Assembly (NCBI RefSeq): GCF_036199905.1
Contig: NZ_CP108109.1
Span: forward strand, 6,199,501 to 6,263,500
Length of the DNA: 64,000 bases
Direction of reading: 5' to 3'
From: Streptomyces sp. NBC_00223
GTDB lineage: Bacteria; Actinomycetota; Actinomycetes; Streptomycetales; Streptomycetaceae
In this document: piece by piece, positions 1-7,942 of the stretch
How the letters are laid out: each line of letters begins with the position of its first letter
Numbering within the stretch: position 1 is the first letter of the stretch
Notes under the pieces: generated by a model
The model's input: only the letters and a program-made list of their open reading frames with translations
The model's database searches: none
What the model was told of the DNA's origin: nothing
Made by a program: the position numbers and the translations under genes

Positions 1-207
1 CGCGCCGAGAAGTGGCGGCTGGCCAGGGACGCCAAGGCGGCCCGTACCGGCGAGCGCCGCGCGGCCCGCCGTACCGGATCGCGCGGGACGGCCCGCACCG
101 GGGAAGAGGCCGAGGGCGCGCCTTCCCCGTCCTCCTCCCCGGCGCCGTCCCGCGGCGGCGTCCTCGGCCTGCTCCACCGCGGGCCGCGCCCGCACCGCGC
201 GGTATGA
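1..207 (+). CDS. 3' end of an unidentified protein (partial)
   Basis: An open frame enters from the left edge in frame 1 and stops at a TGA at 205-207. The last 68 residues are rich in Arg, Ala, Pro and Ser and look like a basic, disordered cytoplasmic tail, as often seen at the C-terminus of actinobacterial membrane proteins. No domain is visible, so I assign no function. The stop overlaps the next start as ATGA (204-207), which suggests translational coupling with the LuxR-type regulator that follows. The gene is cut by the window edge. Confidence 0.5.
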   Translation, partial: RAEKWRLARDAKAARTGERRAARRTGSRGTARTGEEAEGAPSPSSSPAPSRGGVLGLLHRGPRPHRAV

Positions 208-3200
208 CCGCCCAGGTAATCGGTGTCGCGCCGCGGGCTTGGCGTGAAATGCTCGACGGTGTGCAGACCCAGTCGCTCAGCCCCCGGTTCATCGGCCGCG
301 ACGCCGAGCTGACCAGGCTGGCCGGCGCGCTGGCCGCCGCCCACGGCGGCGAGCCGCAGGCGGTGCTGATCGGCGGCGAGGCGGGGGTCGGCAAGACCCG
401 GCTGACCGAGGAGTTCCTGACCGCGGCACGCGCTTCCGGCGCCGTGACCGCGGTCGGCGGCTGTGTGGAGATCGGGGCGGAGGGGCTGCCGTTCGCCCCG
501 ATCTCCACCGCGCTGCGCGATCTGTACCGCACGCTCGGCGCCGAGCTGACCGCCGCGGTGGCCGGGCAGGAGGCCGAGCTGGCCCGGCTGCTGCCCGAAC
601 TCGGCGAGCCCGGCGGCGCCCGCCGCGACCCGCACGACGAGGACGGCCGGGTCCGCCTCTTCGAGCTCACCACCCGTCTGCTGGAACGGCTCGGCGCCGA
701 CCGTACGCTCGTCGTGGTCGTCGAGGACCTGCACTGGGCCGACCGCTCCACCCGCGAACTGCTCGCGTACCTCTTCCGCTCGCTCCAGCGCTCCCGGGTG
801 ATGGTCGTGGCCACCTACCGCGCCGACGACATCCACCGCAGGCACCCGCTGCGCCCCTTCCTCGCCGAGACCGACCGGCTGCGGACCGTCGAGCGGATCG
901 AGCTGAGGCGTTTCAACCACGAGGAGGTACGGCGCCAGCTCGCGTCGATCTTCGCCGTCGAGCCCGAGGCCGGCGTCGTGGACCAGGTCTTCGGCCGCTC
1001 CGACGGCAACCCCTTCTTCGTCGAGGAACTGGCGTGCAGCATCCGCGGCGGGTGCAGCACCGGACTCAGCGAGTCGCTGCGGGACCTGCTGCTGGTCCGG
1101 GTCGAGGCGCTGTCCGAGGACGCCCAGCGGGTGGCGAAGTTCGTCGCCGAGGGCGGCAACGCGGTGGAGTACCGGCTGCTCGCGGCCATCACCGGGCTCG
1201 GCGAGGACGATCTGCTCGACGCGCTGCGCAGCGCCGTCGGCGCGAATATCCTGCTGCCCACCGACAGCGGCGACGGCTACCGCTTCCGGCACTCGCTGGT
1301 CCGCGAGGCCGTCGGCGACGACCTGCTGCCCGGCGAGCGCAGCCGGATCAACCGCCGCTACGCCCAGGCGGTCGAGGCGGACCCCACGCTGGTCCGCGCC
1401 GACGAGCGGGCCGCGCGGCTGGCCAGCTACTGGTACGCCGCGCACGACCCCGCCAAGGCGCTGCCCGCCGTGCTGCGCGCCGCCGTCGAGGCCAGGCGCC
1501 GGCACGCGTACTCCGAGCAGTACCGGCTGCTGGACCGCGCGCTCGAACTGTGGGACGACACGCCGGAGGACGTACGGGCCGGGCTGCGGCCGGCGGACTA
1601 CGCCGAGGCGTATCCGCCCCTGGCCTTCGGCATGGGGAACCCCAGTGGTTGCGACCCCGAGACGCCGCTGAGGTTTCTCGACCTGCTGGCCGAGGTCACC
1701 GTCGCCGCCCGGCTCAGCGGCGAGCGCGAACGCTCCTACGCCATGGCCAGGCGCGCGCTGCGGCTGATGGAACGCGACGGCGAGCAGGACGGGCTGCGGG
1801 CCGCCTGGTTCTGGTCCCAGCGGTCCCGGCTCACCGAGGACCTCGGGCGCGGTGACGGCTGGGAGGAGCTGTCGCGGGCCCGTGAGCTGGTGCGCGGACA
1901 GCCGCCGTCCGCCGCGCACGCGGAGGTGCTGTCGCTGATCGCGGGCTGGATCATGGTGCACAAGTCCGGCGCCGAGGGGATCGCCATCGCCGGGCGCGCC
2001 GCGGAGTACGCCCGCAAGTCCGGCGCCCGCGACACCGAACTCCAGGCCCGGGTGGCCCTCGGCGTCCTCCAGGCGGACTCCGGCGACGTAGAAGGCGGGC
2101 TCGCGGAGATGGAGGAGGTACGGCGGCTGGTCAGCGATCAGCCGTCGCCCGGCATCATCGCGCGGACGTACGGCAATCTGTCCTCCGTACTGGAGGGCGC
2201 CGGGCGCTCGGCGGAGGCGATACGGCGGGCCCGGGAGGGCCGGACGCTCATCGGGGGGAAGGTCGCCAACGCCACGGGGGCGTGGCTGCTCACCAACGAG
2301 GGCGAGTCGCTGCTCGCGATGGGCCGCTACGCCGAGGCCGCGGAGCCGCTGGCGGAGGCGCTGCGGATGGGACTCGCGTCGTCGTATCTGCGGGCCGGCA
2401 TCGAGATGCACCAGGGCTTCATGGCGCTGGCGCTCGGCGACATCGAGGCGGCGCGGCGGTATCTCGCGGGCGCGACGGAGGGACTGCGGCACGACACGCA
2501 GCCGCAGCACCTGATTCCGCTGCGGATGCTGGCGCTGCGGCTCGCGGTGGCGGAGGAGCGGTACGCGGACGCGCGGCGGGAGTTGCTGACCGGGATCGAC
2601 GCGGGGTTCCCGCCGGGGACGACACGGTTCACCTGGCCGATGCTGGCGATCGGCGCGGCGGCGGAGGCGGACGGCGGTACGGGGTCGGTGGCCGAGCGGA
2701 TCCGGGCCGCCGCACGGGAGTTGCCGCGGCCGACGTCGTTGACGGAGGCGTACGCGCTGCTCGTCGAGGCGGAGCTGGCCCGGGCGGAGGGGCGGGCCGA
2801 GGACGGGCTGTGGGCGGCGGCGGAGGCGGCGTTCGCCCGGCAGGAGCGGCCGGTGGAGCTGGCGGAGATCCGCTTCCGGCGGGCGGAGGCGCTGCTGGCG
2901 GCCGGGGGGCCCGAGGCGAGGGAGGCGGCGGCGCGGCTGCTGGCGCCTGCGCTGGCGGCGGCCGAGGAGGCGGGGGCGCGGGTGCTGGTGGAGCGGATCA
3001 CCGCGGTGGGGCAGCGGGCGCGGCTACGGGTGTCGGGTCCTGCGGACCCGGTCGAGTCGCTGGGGCTGACCGCGCGCGAACGTGACGTTCTCCGGCTGGT
3101 CGCCGAGGGACGCACGAACCGGCAGATCGCGGAGGCGCTCTTCATCTCGCCCAAGACGGCGAGTGTCCACGTCTCCAACATCCTCGCCAAGCTCTCCGTC

Positions 3201-3263
3201 GCCACGAGAGGCGAAGCCGCGGCCCTCTCCCACCGCCTCCACCTCTTCCCCCCACCCCCCTAA
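204..3263 (+). CDS. Large ATPase-type LuxR-family transcriptional regulator
   Basis: About 1019 residues, the usual size of LAL/STAND-type LuxR regulators. The N-terminal part is an AAA/STAND ATPase: Walker A (GGEAGVGKTR) lies near residue 57 and a Walker B-like strand followed by DLHWAD near residue 172. A long alpha-helical, TPR-like middle follows. The last 65 residues are a typical LuxR/GerE helix-turn-helix beginning LTARERDVLRLVAEGRTN. Such proteins are cytoplasmic ATP-dependent activators whose targets cannot be read from the sequence. The ATG at 204 overlaps the upstream stop (ATGA), which favours it; an in-frame ATG at 249 and GTG at 261 are alternatives, and no strong ribosome-binding site decides between them. 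The frame can be extended upstream to position 12, but that part reads as an out-of-frame shadow of the preceding gene. Confidence 0.85.
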   Translation: MTAQVIGVAPRAWREMLDGVQTQSLSPRFIGRDAELTRLAGALAAAHGGEPQAVLIGGEAGVGKTRLTEEFLTAARASGAVTAVGGCVEIGAEGLPFAPISTALRDLYRTLGAELTAAVAGQEAELARLLPELGEPGGARRDPHDEDGRVRLFELTTRLLERLGADRTLVVVVEDLHWADRSTRELLAYLFRSLQRSRVMVVATYRADDIHRRHPLRPFLAETDRLRTVERIELRRFNHEEVRRQLASIFAVEPEAGVVDQVFGRSDGNPFFVEELACSIRGGCSTGLSESLRDLLLVRVEALSEDAQRVAKFVAEGGNAVEYRLLAAITGLGEDDLLDALRSAVGANILLPTDSGDGYRFRHSLVREAVGDDLLPGERSRINRRYAQAVEADPTLVRADERAARLASYWYAAHDPAKALPAVLRAAVEARRRHAYSEQYRLLDRALELWDDTPEDVRAGLRPADYAEAYPPLAFGMGNPSGCDPETPLRFLDLLAEVTVAARLSGERERSYAMARRALRLMERDGEQDGLRAAWFWSQRSRLTEDLGRGDGWEELSRARELVRGQPPSAAHAEVLSLIAGWIMVHKSGAEGIAIAGRAAEYARKSGARDTELQARVALGVLQADSGDVEGGLAEMEEVRRLVSDQPSPGIIARTYGNLSSVLEGAGRSAEAIRRAREGRTLIGGKVANATGAWLLTNEGESLLAMGRYAEAAEPLAEALRMGLASSYLRAGIEMHQGFMALALGDIEAARRYLAGATEGLRHDTQPQHLIPLRMLALRLAVAEERYADARRELLTGIDAGFPPGTTRFTWPMLAIGAAAEADGGTGSVAERIRAAARELPRPTSLTEAYALLVEAELARAEGRAEDGLWAAAEAAFARQERPVELAEIRFRRAEALLAAGGPEAREAAARLLAPALAAAEEAGARVLVERITAVGQRARLRVSGPADPVESLGLTARERDVLRLVAEGRTNRQIAEALFISPKTASVHVSNILAKLSVATRGEAAALSHRLHLFPPPP

Positions 3264-4021
3264 CCCCCAGCGGGGGTGCGCCTGGCCACCGACCTGCGGG
3301 GCCAGGGCTTTTGGGGGCGCTGGGGGTACCCCCGGGCGGTCCCTGGGGGCGCGAGGAACTGCGCGAGCAACCCCGGCCGGGGCGCGGTCGATCACGGACC
3401 TGCGGGGGCAGGGCTTTTGGGGGCGCTGGGGGTACCCCCGGGCGAAGCCTGGGGGAGGAACTGCGCGGGCAACCCCGGCGGGGGTGCGGCCGATCACGGA
3501 CCTGCGGGGGCAGGGCGCTTGGGGGCGCGAGGAACTGCGCGGGCAACCCCGTGCCGGGGCGCGGGTCGGTGTCGGCCGCAACCAGCCGGTTGGTGCCGTG
3601 CCGCCCGCAAGGGCGTTTTGGCACCGCCGTCCCGCGCTCGTGGACTTCCCGCCGTCGCGGCGGAAACAAGAACGGGCGTCGGCTCCCTGGACCCACGCAA
3701 TGCGCGTCCACCCCCGGCGAAGCCGACCCTTCGGGGCGCTGGGGGTACCCCCGGGCAGAGCCTGGGGGCGCGAGGAACTGCGCGGGCAACCCCGGCGGGG
3801 GTGCGCCTGGCCACCGACCTGCGGGGGCAGGGCTTTTGGGGGCGCTGGGGGTACCCCCGGGCGGAGCCTGGGGGCGCGAGGAACTGCGCGGGTAACCCCG
3901 GCGGGGGTGCGGCCGATCACGGACCCGCGGGGGCAGGGCGCTTGGGACTCGGAGACCCGCACCGGGGCGCGGGTCGGTGTCGGCCGCAAGCGGCCGGTTG
4001 GTGGCGTGCCGCCCGCAGGGG
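3264..4021. repeat. Intergenic block of Streptomyces-type modular repeats
   Basis: No gene is visible in these 758 bases. They are built from a few modules reused several times in one orientation. Module A, around GCGCGAGGAACTGCGCG, recurs near 3350, 3455, 3522, 3768 and 3872. Module B, a run reading GGGCTTTTGGGGGCGCTGGG followed by GGTACCCCC, recurs near 3303, 3411 and 3828, with a partial copy near 3735. Module C, with GGGTCGGTGTCGGCCGCAA, occurs near 3563 and again near 3967. The same family reappears at 41990-42215. The modules contain inverted repeats and could fold when transcribed. The block separates two convergent genes. Long open frames here are a side effect of high GC. Confidence 0.75.
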
Positions 4022-5287
4022 CTATGTGATCGTGACTCGTAGGATCCGGTCGTCCCCGGGCTTGGGCGTCCCACGCCCATCCGTATTACTCGTGCTCAGC
4101 AGCAGCGTCCCCTCATCGACCGCCACCACCGTCCTCAACCGCCCGTACTTCGACGCGAAGAACGCCTGCGGCGGAGCCGCCAGCTTCGGACCGTCCAGCG
4201 GGACACGCCACAGCCGTTCCCCCCTGAGCGTCGCCATCCAGATGCAGCCCTGCGCGTAGGCGATCCCACTGGGGGACGCCACATCCGGATGCCACTGCGC
4301 CACCGGATCCACGTACCCCGCGCGGTGCGCGATCCCCTCCACCACCGGCCACCCGTAATTCTTCCCGGGCTCGATCAGATTGAGCTCGTCCCACTTGTTC
4401 TCGCCGAACTCCGAGGCCCACAGTCGCCCCTGCGCGTCCCACGCCAGACCCTGGACATCGCGGTGACCGCTGGAGTAGACGAGCGACCCGTCGGTCGGAT
4501 TGTCCTTCGGGGGCTGACCGTCCGGCGTCATCCGCAGGATCTTCCCGCCGAGCGAGGACGGGTCCTGGGCCAGCTCGCGCTGCCCGGCCTCACCGGTCCC
4601 TGCGTACAGCATCCCGTCCGGCCCGAAGGCGATCCGCCCGCCGTTGTGGATCGTGCCGTGCGGAATGCCCCGCAGGATCGTGTCGGGCGCCCCGAGCTGC
4701 TCGCCCTTGGCCCGCGAGGGGTCGTAGAGCAACCGCGCGATGCGATTGTCCGACACCGTCGAGAAGTACGCGTAGATCAGATGGTCGGACCCGAAGTCGG
4801 GGGAGGTCGCGAGCCCGAGCAAGCCGTCCTCGCCGCCCTGCGTGTGGGTGACGCCGGGCACGATGCCGATCTCGTCCGCCGTCTTCTTGTCCGGGTCGAC
4901 CCGGAGGATGTGCCCGCTGTCCCGGGAGCCGACGAGCAGCGCACCGTCGGGCAGCCGGACCAGGCCCCAGGGCGACTTGAGGTCGGTCGCCACCGTGCCG
5001 GTGACCTTCGCCGTGCCGGTCGCGGGCGCCGCCGAACTCGTCGCGTCGGTGGAAGGGGACGCGGTCCCCGGCGCGGAGGGCGCCGAGCCGGTCGTCGGCC
5101 CGGTCCCGGTCGACCCCGTCGGCGCGCTCCTCCCGGGCTTGGAGAAGATCGGCGACGGTGTGCCGCCGCCCGAGCACCCGCTCAGCAGCAGCGCGACCGC
5201 CGCGGCCCCGGCGGTCACGGCCGATACGGCGGTACGACGGGCGCCTCGGCGGCGCCCGTAGGTCCGGCTCACTGATCTCACACTCAT
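4022..5287 (-). CDS. PQQ-dependent sugar dehydrogenase-like lipoprotein (glucose/sorbosone dehydrogenase family)
   Basis: 421 residues. The N-terminus has an arginine-rich stretch, a hydrophobic segment and the lipobox LLSGC with Cys38, so the protein is probably an exported lipoprotein. A Ser/Thr/Pro linker of about 60 residues follows. The remainder matches the soluble glucose dehydrogenase/sorbosone dehydrogenase beta-propeller: GGEDGLLGLATSPDF, HNGGRIAFGPDG (the conserved His of the active site), LGGKILRMTPDG, GHRDVQGLAWD and NYGWPVVEG. This family oxidises sugars with PQQ; the real substrate is unknown. I chose the ATG at 5287 because GAGAG lies just upstream and a proper signal peptide follows; the frame extends 17 codons further to 5338. 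The gene converges on the repeat block and stands alone. Confidence 0.85.
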   Translation of the reverse strand: MSVRSVSRTYGRRRGARRTAVSAVTAGAAAVALLLSGCSGGGTPSPIFSKPGRSAPTGSTGTGPTTGSAPSAPGTASPSTDATSSAAPATGTAKVTGTVATDLKSPWGLVRLPDGALLVGSRDSGHILRVDPDKKTADEIGIVPGVTHTQGGEDGLLGLATSPDFGSDHLIYAYFSTVSDNRIARLLYDPSRAKGEQLGAPDTILRGIPHGTIHNGGRIAFGPDGMLYAGTGEAGQRELAQDPSSLGGKILRMTPDGQPPKDNPTDGSLVYSSGHRDVQGLAWDAQGRLWASEFGENKWDELNLIEPGKNYGWPVVEGIAHRAGYVDPVAQWHPDVASPSGIAYAQGCIWMATLRGERLWRVPLDGPKLAAPPQAFFASKYGRLRTVVAVDEGTLLLSTSNTDGRGTPKPGDDRILRVTIT

Positions 5288-5420
5288 CGTCAGCTCTCGC
5301 AACGCGACTGGCCCCCTCGTTCCGGCCAAGCACATCACACACCGGCCCCACCCCGCGCGCGATCACGCTCAACCGGTGGACGCGGGCGGCCCGCCGCAAA
5401 GGCACAGGCCCCGGCCCCGC

Positions 5421-6413
5421 TCAGTCCCAGGACCCCCGCGCCGCCGGCAGGTCCGCGATCTCCGCGAGGTCGGCCGTGCTCAGCGTCAGCTCCGCCGCGC
5501 CCGCGTTCTCCGCCGCCCAGCGGGCCCGCTTCGTGCCCGGCACCGGCACCACCGAGGGCCCCTGCGCCAGCACCCACGCCAGCGCCACCTGCGCGGCGGT
5601 CGCGCCATGGCGTTCGGCCACCCGGCGCAGCCCCACCACGATGGGCTGATTGGCGGCCGTCATCTCGGCGGTGAACCGAGGATGCCGGGCCCGCAGGTCG
5701 TCGCGTTCGAACCCCTCACCGGGCACCAGCGTCCCGGTCAGAAAACCGTTCCCCAGCGGCATCGCGGCCAGGAAGCCGACGCCGCGCGCCGTGCACCACG
5801 GCAGCAGCTCGTCCAGCGCCTCGGCGGCCCACACCGACAGCTCGGCCTGGACACAGCCGACCGGGAAGACCTGCTGGGCGCGGACGAGATGGCCGATCGT
5901 CTCGTCGTGCAGTTGGGCGCCGGTGCGGCGGTCGCCGCGGGCGCCCACCGCGCACAGCCCGAGCGCCCGTACCTTCCCGGCCGCGACCAGCTCGGCCATC
6001 GCGCCCCATGTCTCCTCGATGGGCACCTCGGGGTCGACCCGGTGCAGCTGGAAGAGGTCGATCGTGTCGGTCTGGAGCCGGCGCAGGGACGCGTCGCAGG
6101 CCCTTCTGACGTACCCGGGACGGCCGTTGGCCACGAGGTGCTGCTCGCCGACGAGCAGCCCGCACTTCGTGGCGACGAACGCCTCGCCCCGACGCTCCTT
6201 CAGGACGCGCCCGAGCAGCAGCTCGTTGGTGAAGGGCCCGTACATGTCCGCGGTGTCCAGCAGCGTGGTCCCGCGGTCGAGCGCGGTGTGCACCGTACGC
6301 AGCGACTCCTCGCCGTCCTGACGGGAGGCGCTGTACGCCCAGTTCATCGGCATGCACCCCAGACCGACCGCGCCCACCTCCAGCGCCGCAGCGCCGACCG
6401 TCCTGCGCAACAC
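5421..6413 (-). CDS. Aldo/keto reductase
   Basis: 330 residues from a GTG at 6413 that has GAGAGG about 9 bases upstream. The (beta/alpha)8 aldo/keto reductase fold is recognisable from LGCMPMNWAYS near the N-terminus and from the catalytic tetrad motifs: LLDTADMYG (Asp and Tyr), VATKCG (Lys) and FQLHRVD (His). The C-terminal VVPVPGTKRARWAAENAG is the NADPH-binding segment. These enzymes reduce aldehydes and ketones with NADPH in the cytoplasm; the physiological substrate is unknown. It is divergent from the D-2-hydroxyacid dehydrogenase gene, with only 73 bases between the two starts, so the two promoters probably overlap. Confidence 0.9.
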   Translation of the reverse strand: MLRRTVGAAALEVGAVGLGCMPMNWAYSASRQDGEESLRTVHTALDRGTTLLDTADMYGPFTNELLLGRVLKERRGEAFVATKCGLLVGEQHLVANGRPGYVRRACDASLRRLQTDTIDLFQLHRVDPEVPIEETWGAMAELVAAGKVRALGLCAVGARGDRRTGAQLHDETIGHLVRAQQVFPVGCVQAELSVWAAEALDELLPWCTARGVGFLAAMPLGNGFLTGTLVPGEGFERDDLRARHPRFTAEMTAANQPIVVGLRRVAERHGATAAQVALAWVLAQGPSVVPVPGTKRARWAAENAGAAELTLSTADLAEIADLPAARGSWD

Positions 6414-6473
6414 CTCTGTGACCTCTCCCCGATCCCTTCGCCGCCGCCCCACTGTGTCACAGCCGCCGTGCCC

Positions 6474-6479
6474 TAGCCT
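6474..6479 (+). promoter_or_regulatory. Candidate -10 box for a leaderless transcript
   Basis: TAGCCT ends 7 bases before the ATG at 6487, and no Shine-Dalgarno sequence is present there. This is the usual layout of leaderless Streptomyces promoters, where transcription starts at the start codon. The -35 region is weak (TGTGTC near 6453). Confidence 0.35.
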
Positions 6480-6486
6480 CCTGACC

Positions 6487-7455
6487 ATGACTGATACAAC
6501 CCGAGGCCAGAGCGCCGGAGGACGGCGCCCCCAGGTGTGGCTGTCCTTGCCGCCGGAGGAGATCGAGGGACTGCCGGACGCCTTCGACTACGTCTTCTGG
6601 GACGGCGCCGACGAGTTCCCCGCCGACCCGGCCGACGCCGCCTTCTACGTCGTCCCCTACATGAGGGGCGAGGAGGCCGGAGCGCGTCCCCTGCCGCTGA
6701 TGCGCAACGTGCGCGTCATCCAGACCCTGAGCGCCGGCGTGGACCACATCACGCCGCATCTGCGTCAACTCCCGCCCGGCGTACGGCTGTGCAACGCGCG
6801 CGGGGTGCACGAGGCGAGCACCTCGGAGCTCACCGTCGCGCTGATCCTGGCCTCGCTGCGGGGCCTGCCGCGCTTCGTCCGCGGGCAGGACAACGAGAAG
6901 TGGTACGCCGGGTTCTACCCGTCGCTGGCCGACCGCGAGGTGCTGATCGTCGGCTACGGCTCGATCGGCTCGGCCGTCGAGGACCGGCTCGTGCCCTTCG
7001 AGTGCGAGGTGAACAGGGTCGCGCGCGGCGCGCGGCAGGCGCCCCGCGGGCCGGTGCACGCCCTGGAGGAGCTGCCCCGGCTGCTGCCGACCGCCGATGT
7101 GGTGGTGCTCACCACCCCGCTGACCGAGCAGACCAGGGGCCTGGTGAACGCGCCCTTCCTGGCCGCGATGAAGGACGGCGCACTACTGGTGAACGTGGGG
7201 CGCGGACCGGTCGTCGACACCAAGGCGCTGCTCGCGGAGACCGAGTCGGGCCGGCTGACGGCGGCGCTGGACGTCACCGACCCCGAACCGCTGCCGCCCG
7301 GGCACCCGTTGTGGCACGCGCCGGGGGTGCTGATCAGTCCGCACGTCGGCGGCAGCACCTCGGCGTTCCTGCCGCGGGCCAAACGGCTGATCCGCTCCCA
7401 GCTCGCCCGTTTCGCCGCGAGCGAGCCGCTGGACAACGTGGTGGGGTCCAGTTGA
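6487..7455 (+). CDS. D-isomer-specific 2-hydroxyacid dehydrogenase
   Basis: 322 residues. The Rossmann nucleotide-binding motif GYGSIGSAVEDRL is near residue 155. The catalytic set of the family is present: Arg in NVGRGPVVDTKALL, Glu in DVTDPEPLP and His in ISPHVGGSTS. The N-terminal part carries the SAGVDHI motif typical of the catalytic domain. The enzyme should interconvert a 2-oxoacid and a D-2-hydroxyacid with NAD(P)H in the cytoplasm; the substrate cannot be inferred. The ATG at 6487 is preferred over upstream in-frame codons because those overlap the divergent reductase promoter. Translation may be leaderless. Confidence 0.88.
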   Translation: MTDTTRGQSAGGRRPQVWLSLPPEEIEGLPDAFDYVFWDGADEFPADPADAAFYVVPYMRGEEAGARPLPLMRNVRVIQTLSAGVDHITPHLRQLPPGVRLCNARGVHEASTSELTVALILASLRGLPRFVRGQDNEKWYAGFYPSLADREVLIVGYGSIGSAVEDRLVPFECEVNRVARGARQAPRGPVHALEELPRLLPTADVVVLTTPLTEQTRGLVNAPFLAAMKDGALLVNVGRGPVVDTKALLAETESGRLTAALDVTDPEPLPPGHPLWHAPGVLISPHVGGSTSAFLPRAKRLIRSQLARFAASEPLDNVVGSS

Positions 7456-7582
7456 CCTCCGCCTGACGCGACGCGGACGTACGGCGGACACCGCCCGGAC
7501 GTACAGCCGGTGCACGGCTGACGCATGGCCGACACACAGCGGGTCCGCGGCCGACATCCGCTGTTCGCCAACCCCCTGACGA

Positions 7583-7595
7583 TTACACACAGTAG
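7583..7595. promoter_or_regulatory. BldD-box-like sequence (tentative)
   Basis: TTACACACAGTAG resembles the partly palindromic BldD operator (roughly tnACnC(A/T)GnGTnA), differing at two positions. BldD is the c-di-GMP-binding regulator that controls several GGDEF/EAL genes in Streptomyces, and this site lies upstream of one. The match was made by eye and is weak. Confidence 0.2.
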
Positions 7596-7647
7596 AAGAA
7601 GCCTATCCCTGAGTGACCAATCTGGTGTATCGTCCAGACCAGGGGGC

Positions 7648-7917
7648 ATGCCGCGACCGGCACACCGCGGTCACGGCGATGCGAACGACGAGGATGCGAA
7701 GGGGGGCGACGGGCGATGCACGACCGACGGGGTATCTCGATCAGGCGGGCCCCACGCGCCGTACGACCAACAGCCGTGCGCCGGCGCGCGGGAGGCGGAC
7801 CGGCCGGGCGCCCGGGCGCTCCCGGGCCGTCCGCCGCGCGCCGGGTCGCCGCCCTGCCCGCAGCCGTACGCCGGGAAGCCGCCCAGCGGGCTGCCGTACA
7901 CCCGGTCGCCGCCCTGA
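7648..7917 (+). CDS. Possible small Pro/Gly-rich ORF, or a detached N-terminus of the next gene
   Basis: An 89-codon frame starts with the ATG at 7648 and ends at a TGA at 7917. Its second half has a markedly GC-rich third position and is rich in Pro, Gly, Ala and Tyr, like the disordered N-termini of many Streptomyces membrane proteins. The next gene continues in another frame 25 bases later. It could be a separate small gene, the displaced N-terminus of the GGDEF protein after a frameshift, or chance. The ribosome-binding site (AGGGGG) is too close to the ATG to be convincing. Confidence 0.2.
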   Translation: MPRPAHRGHGDANDEDAKGGDGRCTTDGVSRSGGPHAPYDQQPCAGAREADRPGARALPGRPPRAGSPPCPQPYAGKPPSGLPYTRSPP

Positions 7918-7942
7918 CGGCCGCCGCACGCCGGGTCGCGCC

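Larger units (their letters stand above)
7456..7942. other. Promoter-containing gap upstream of the GGDEF gene
   Basis: No confident gene lies in these 487 bases. The first part, to about 7640, is the least GC-rich stretch nearby and should hold the promoter of the GGDEF protein; TATCGT near 7634 is a possible -10 box. The second part (about 7740-7940) is very GC-rich with partial direct repeats around CGCCGGGTCGCCGCCCTG. It is open in several frames, which makes the start of the next gene hard to place. Confidence 0.4.

Noticed and set aside
815..1261. Long open frame on the minus strand inside the LuxR gene, and many like it across the window
   Set aside because: These frames mirror real genes: in high-GC DNA the complementary and shifted frames are often open. 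They have poor third-position bias and no ribosome-binding site.
3024..4259. Several overlapping 200-320 residue frames on both strands in the repeat block
   Set aside because: They consist of translated repeats (Arg/Gly/Pro-rich) and do not resemble proteins; the DNA modules explain them.
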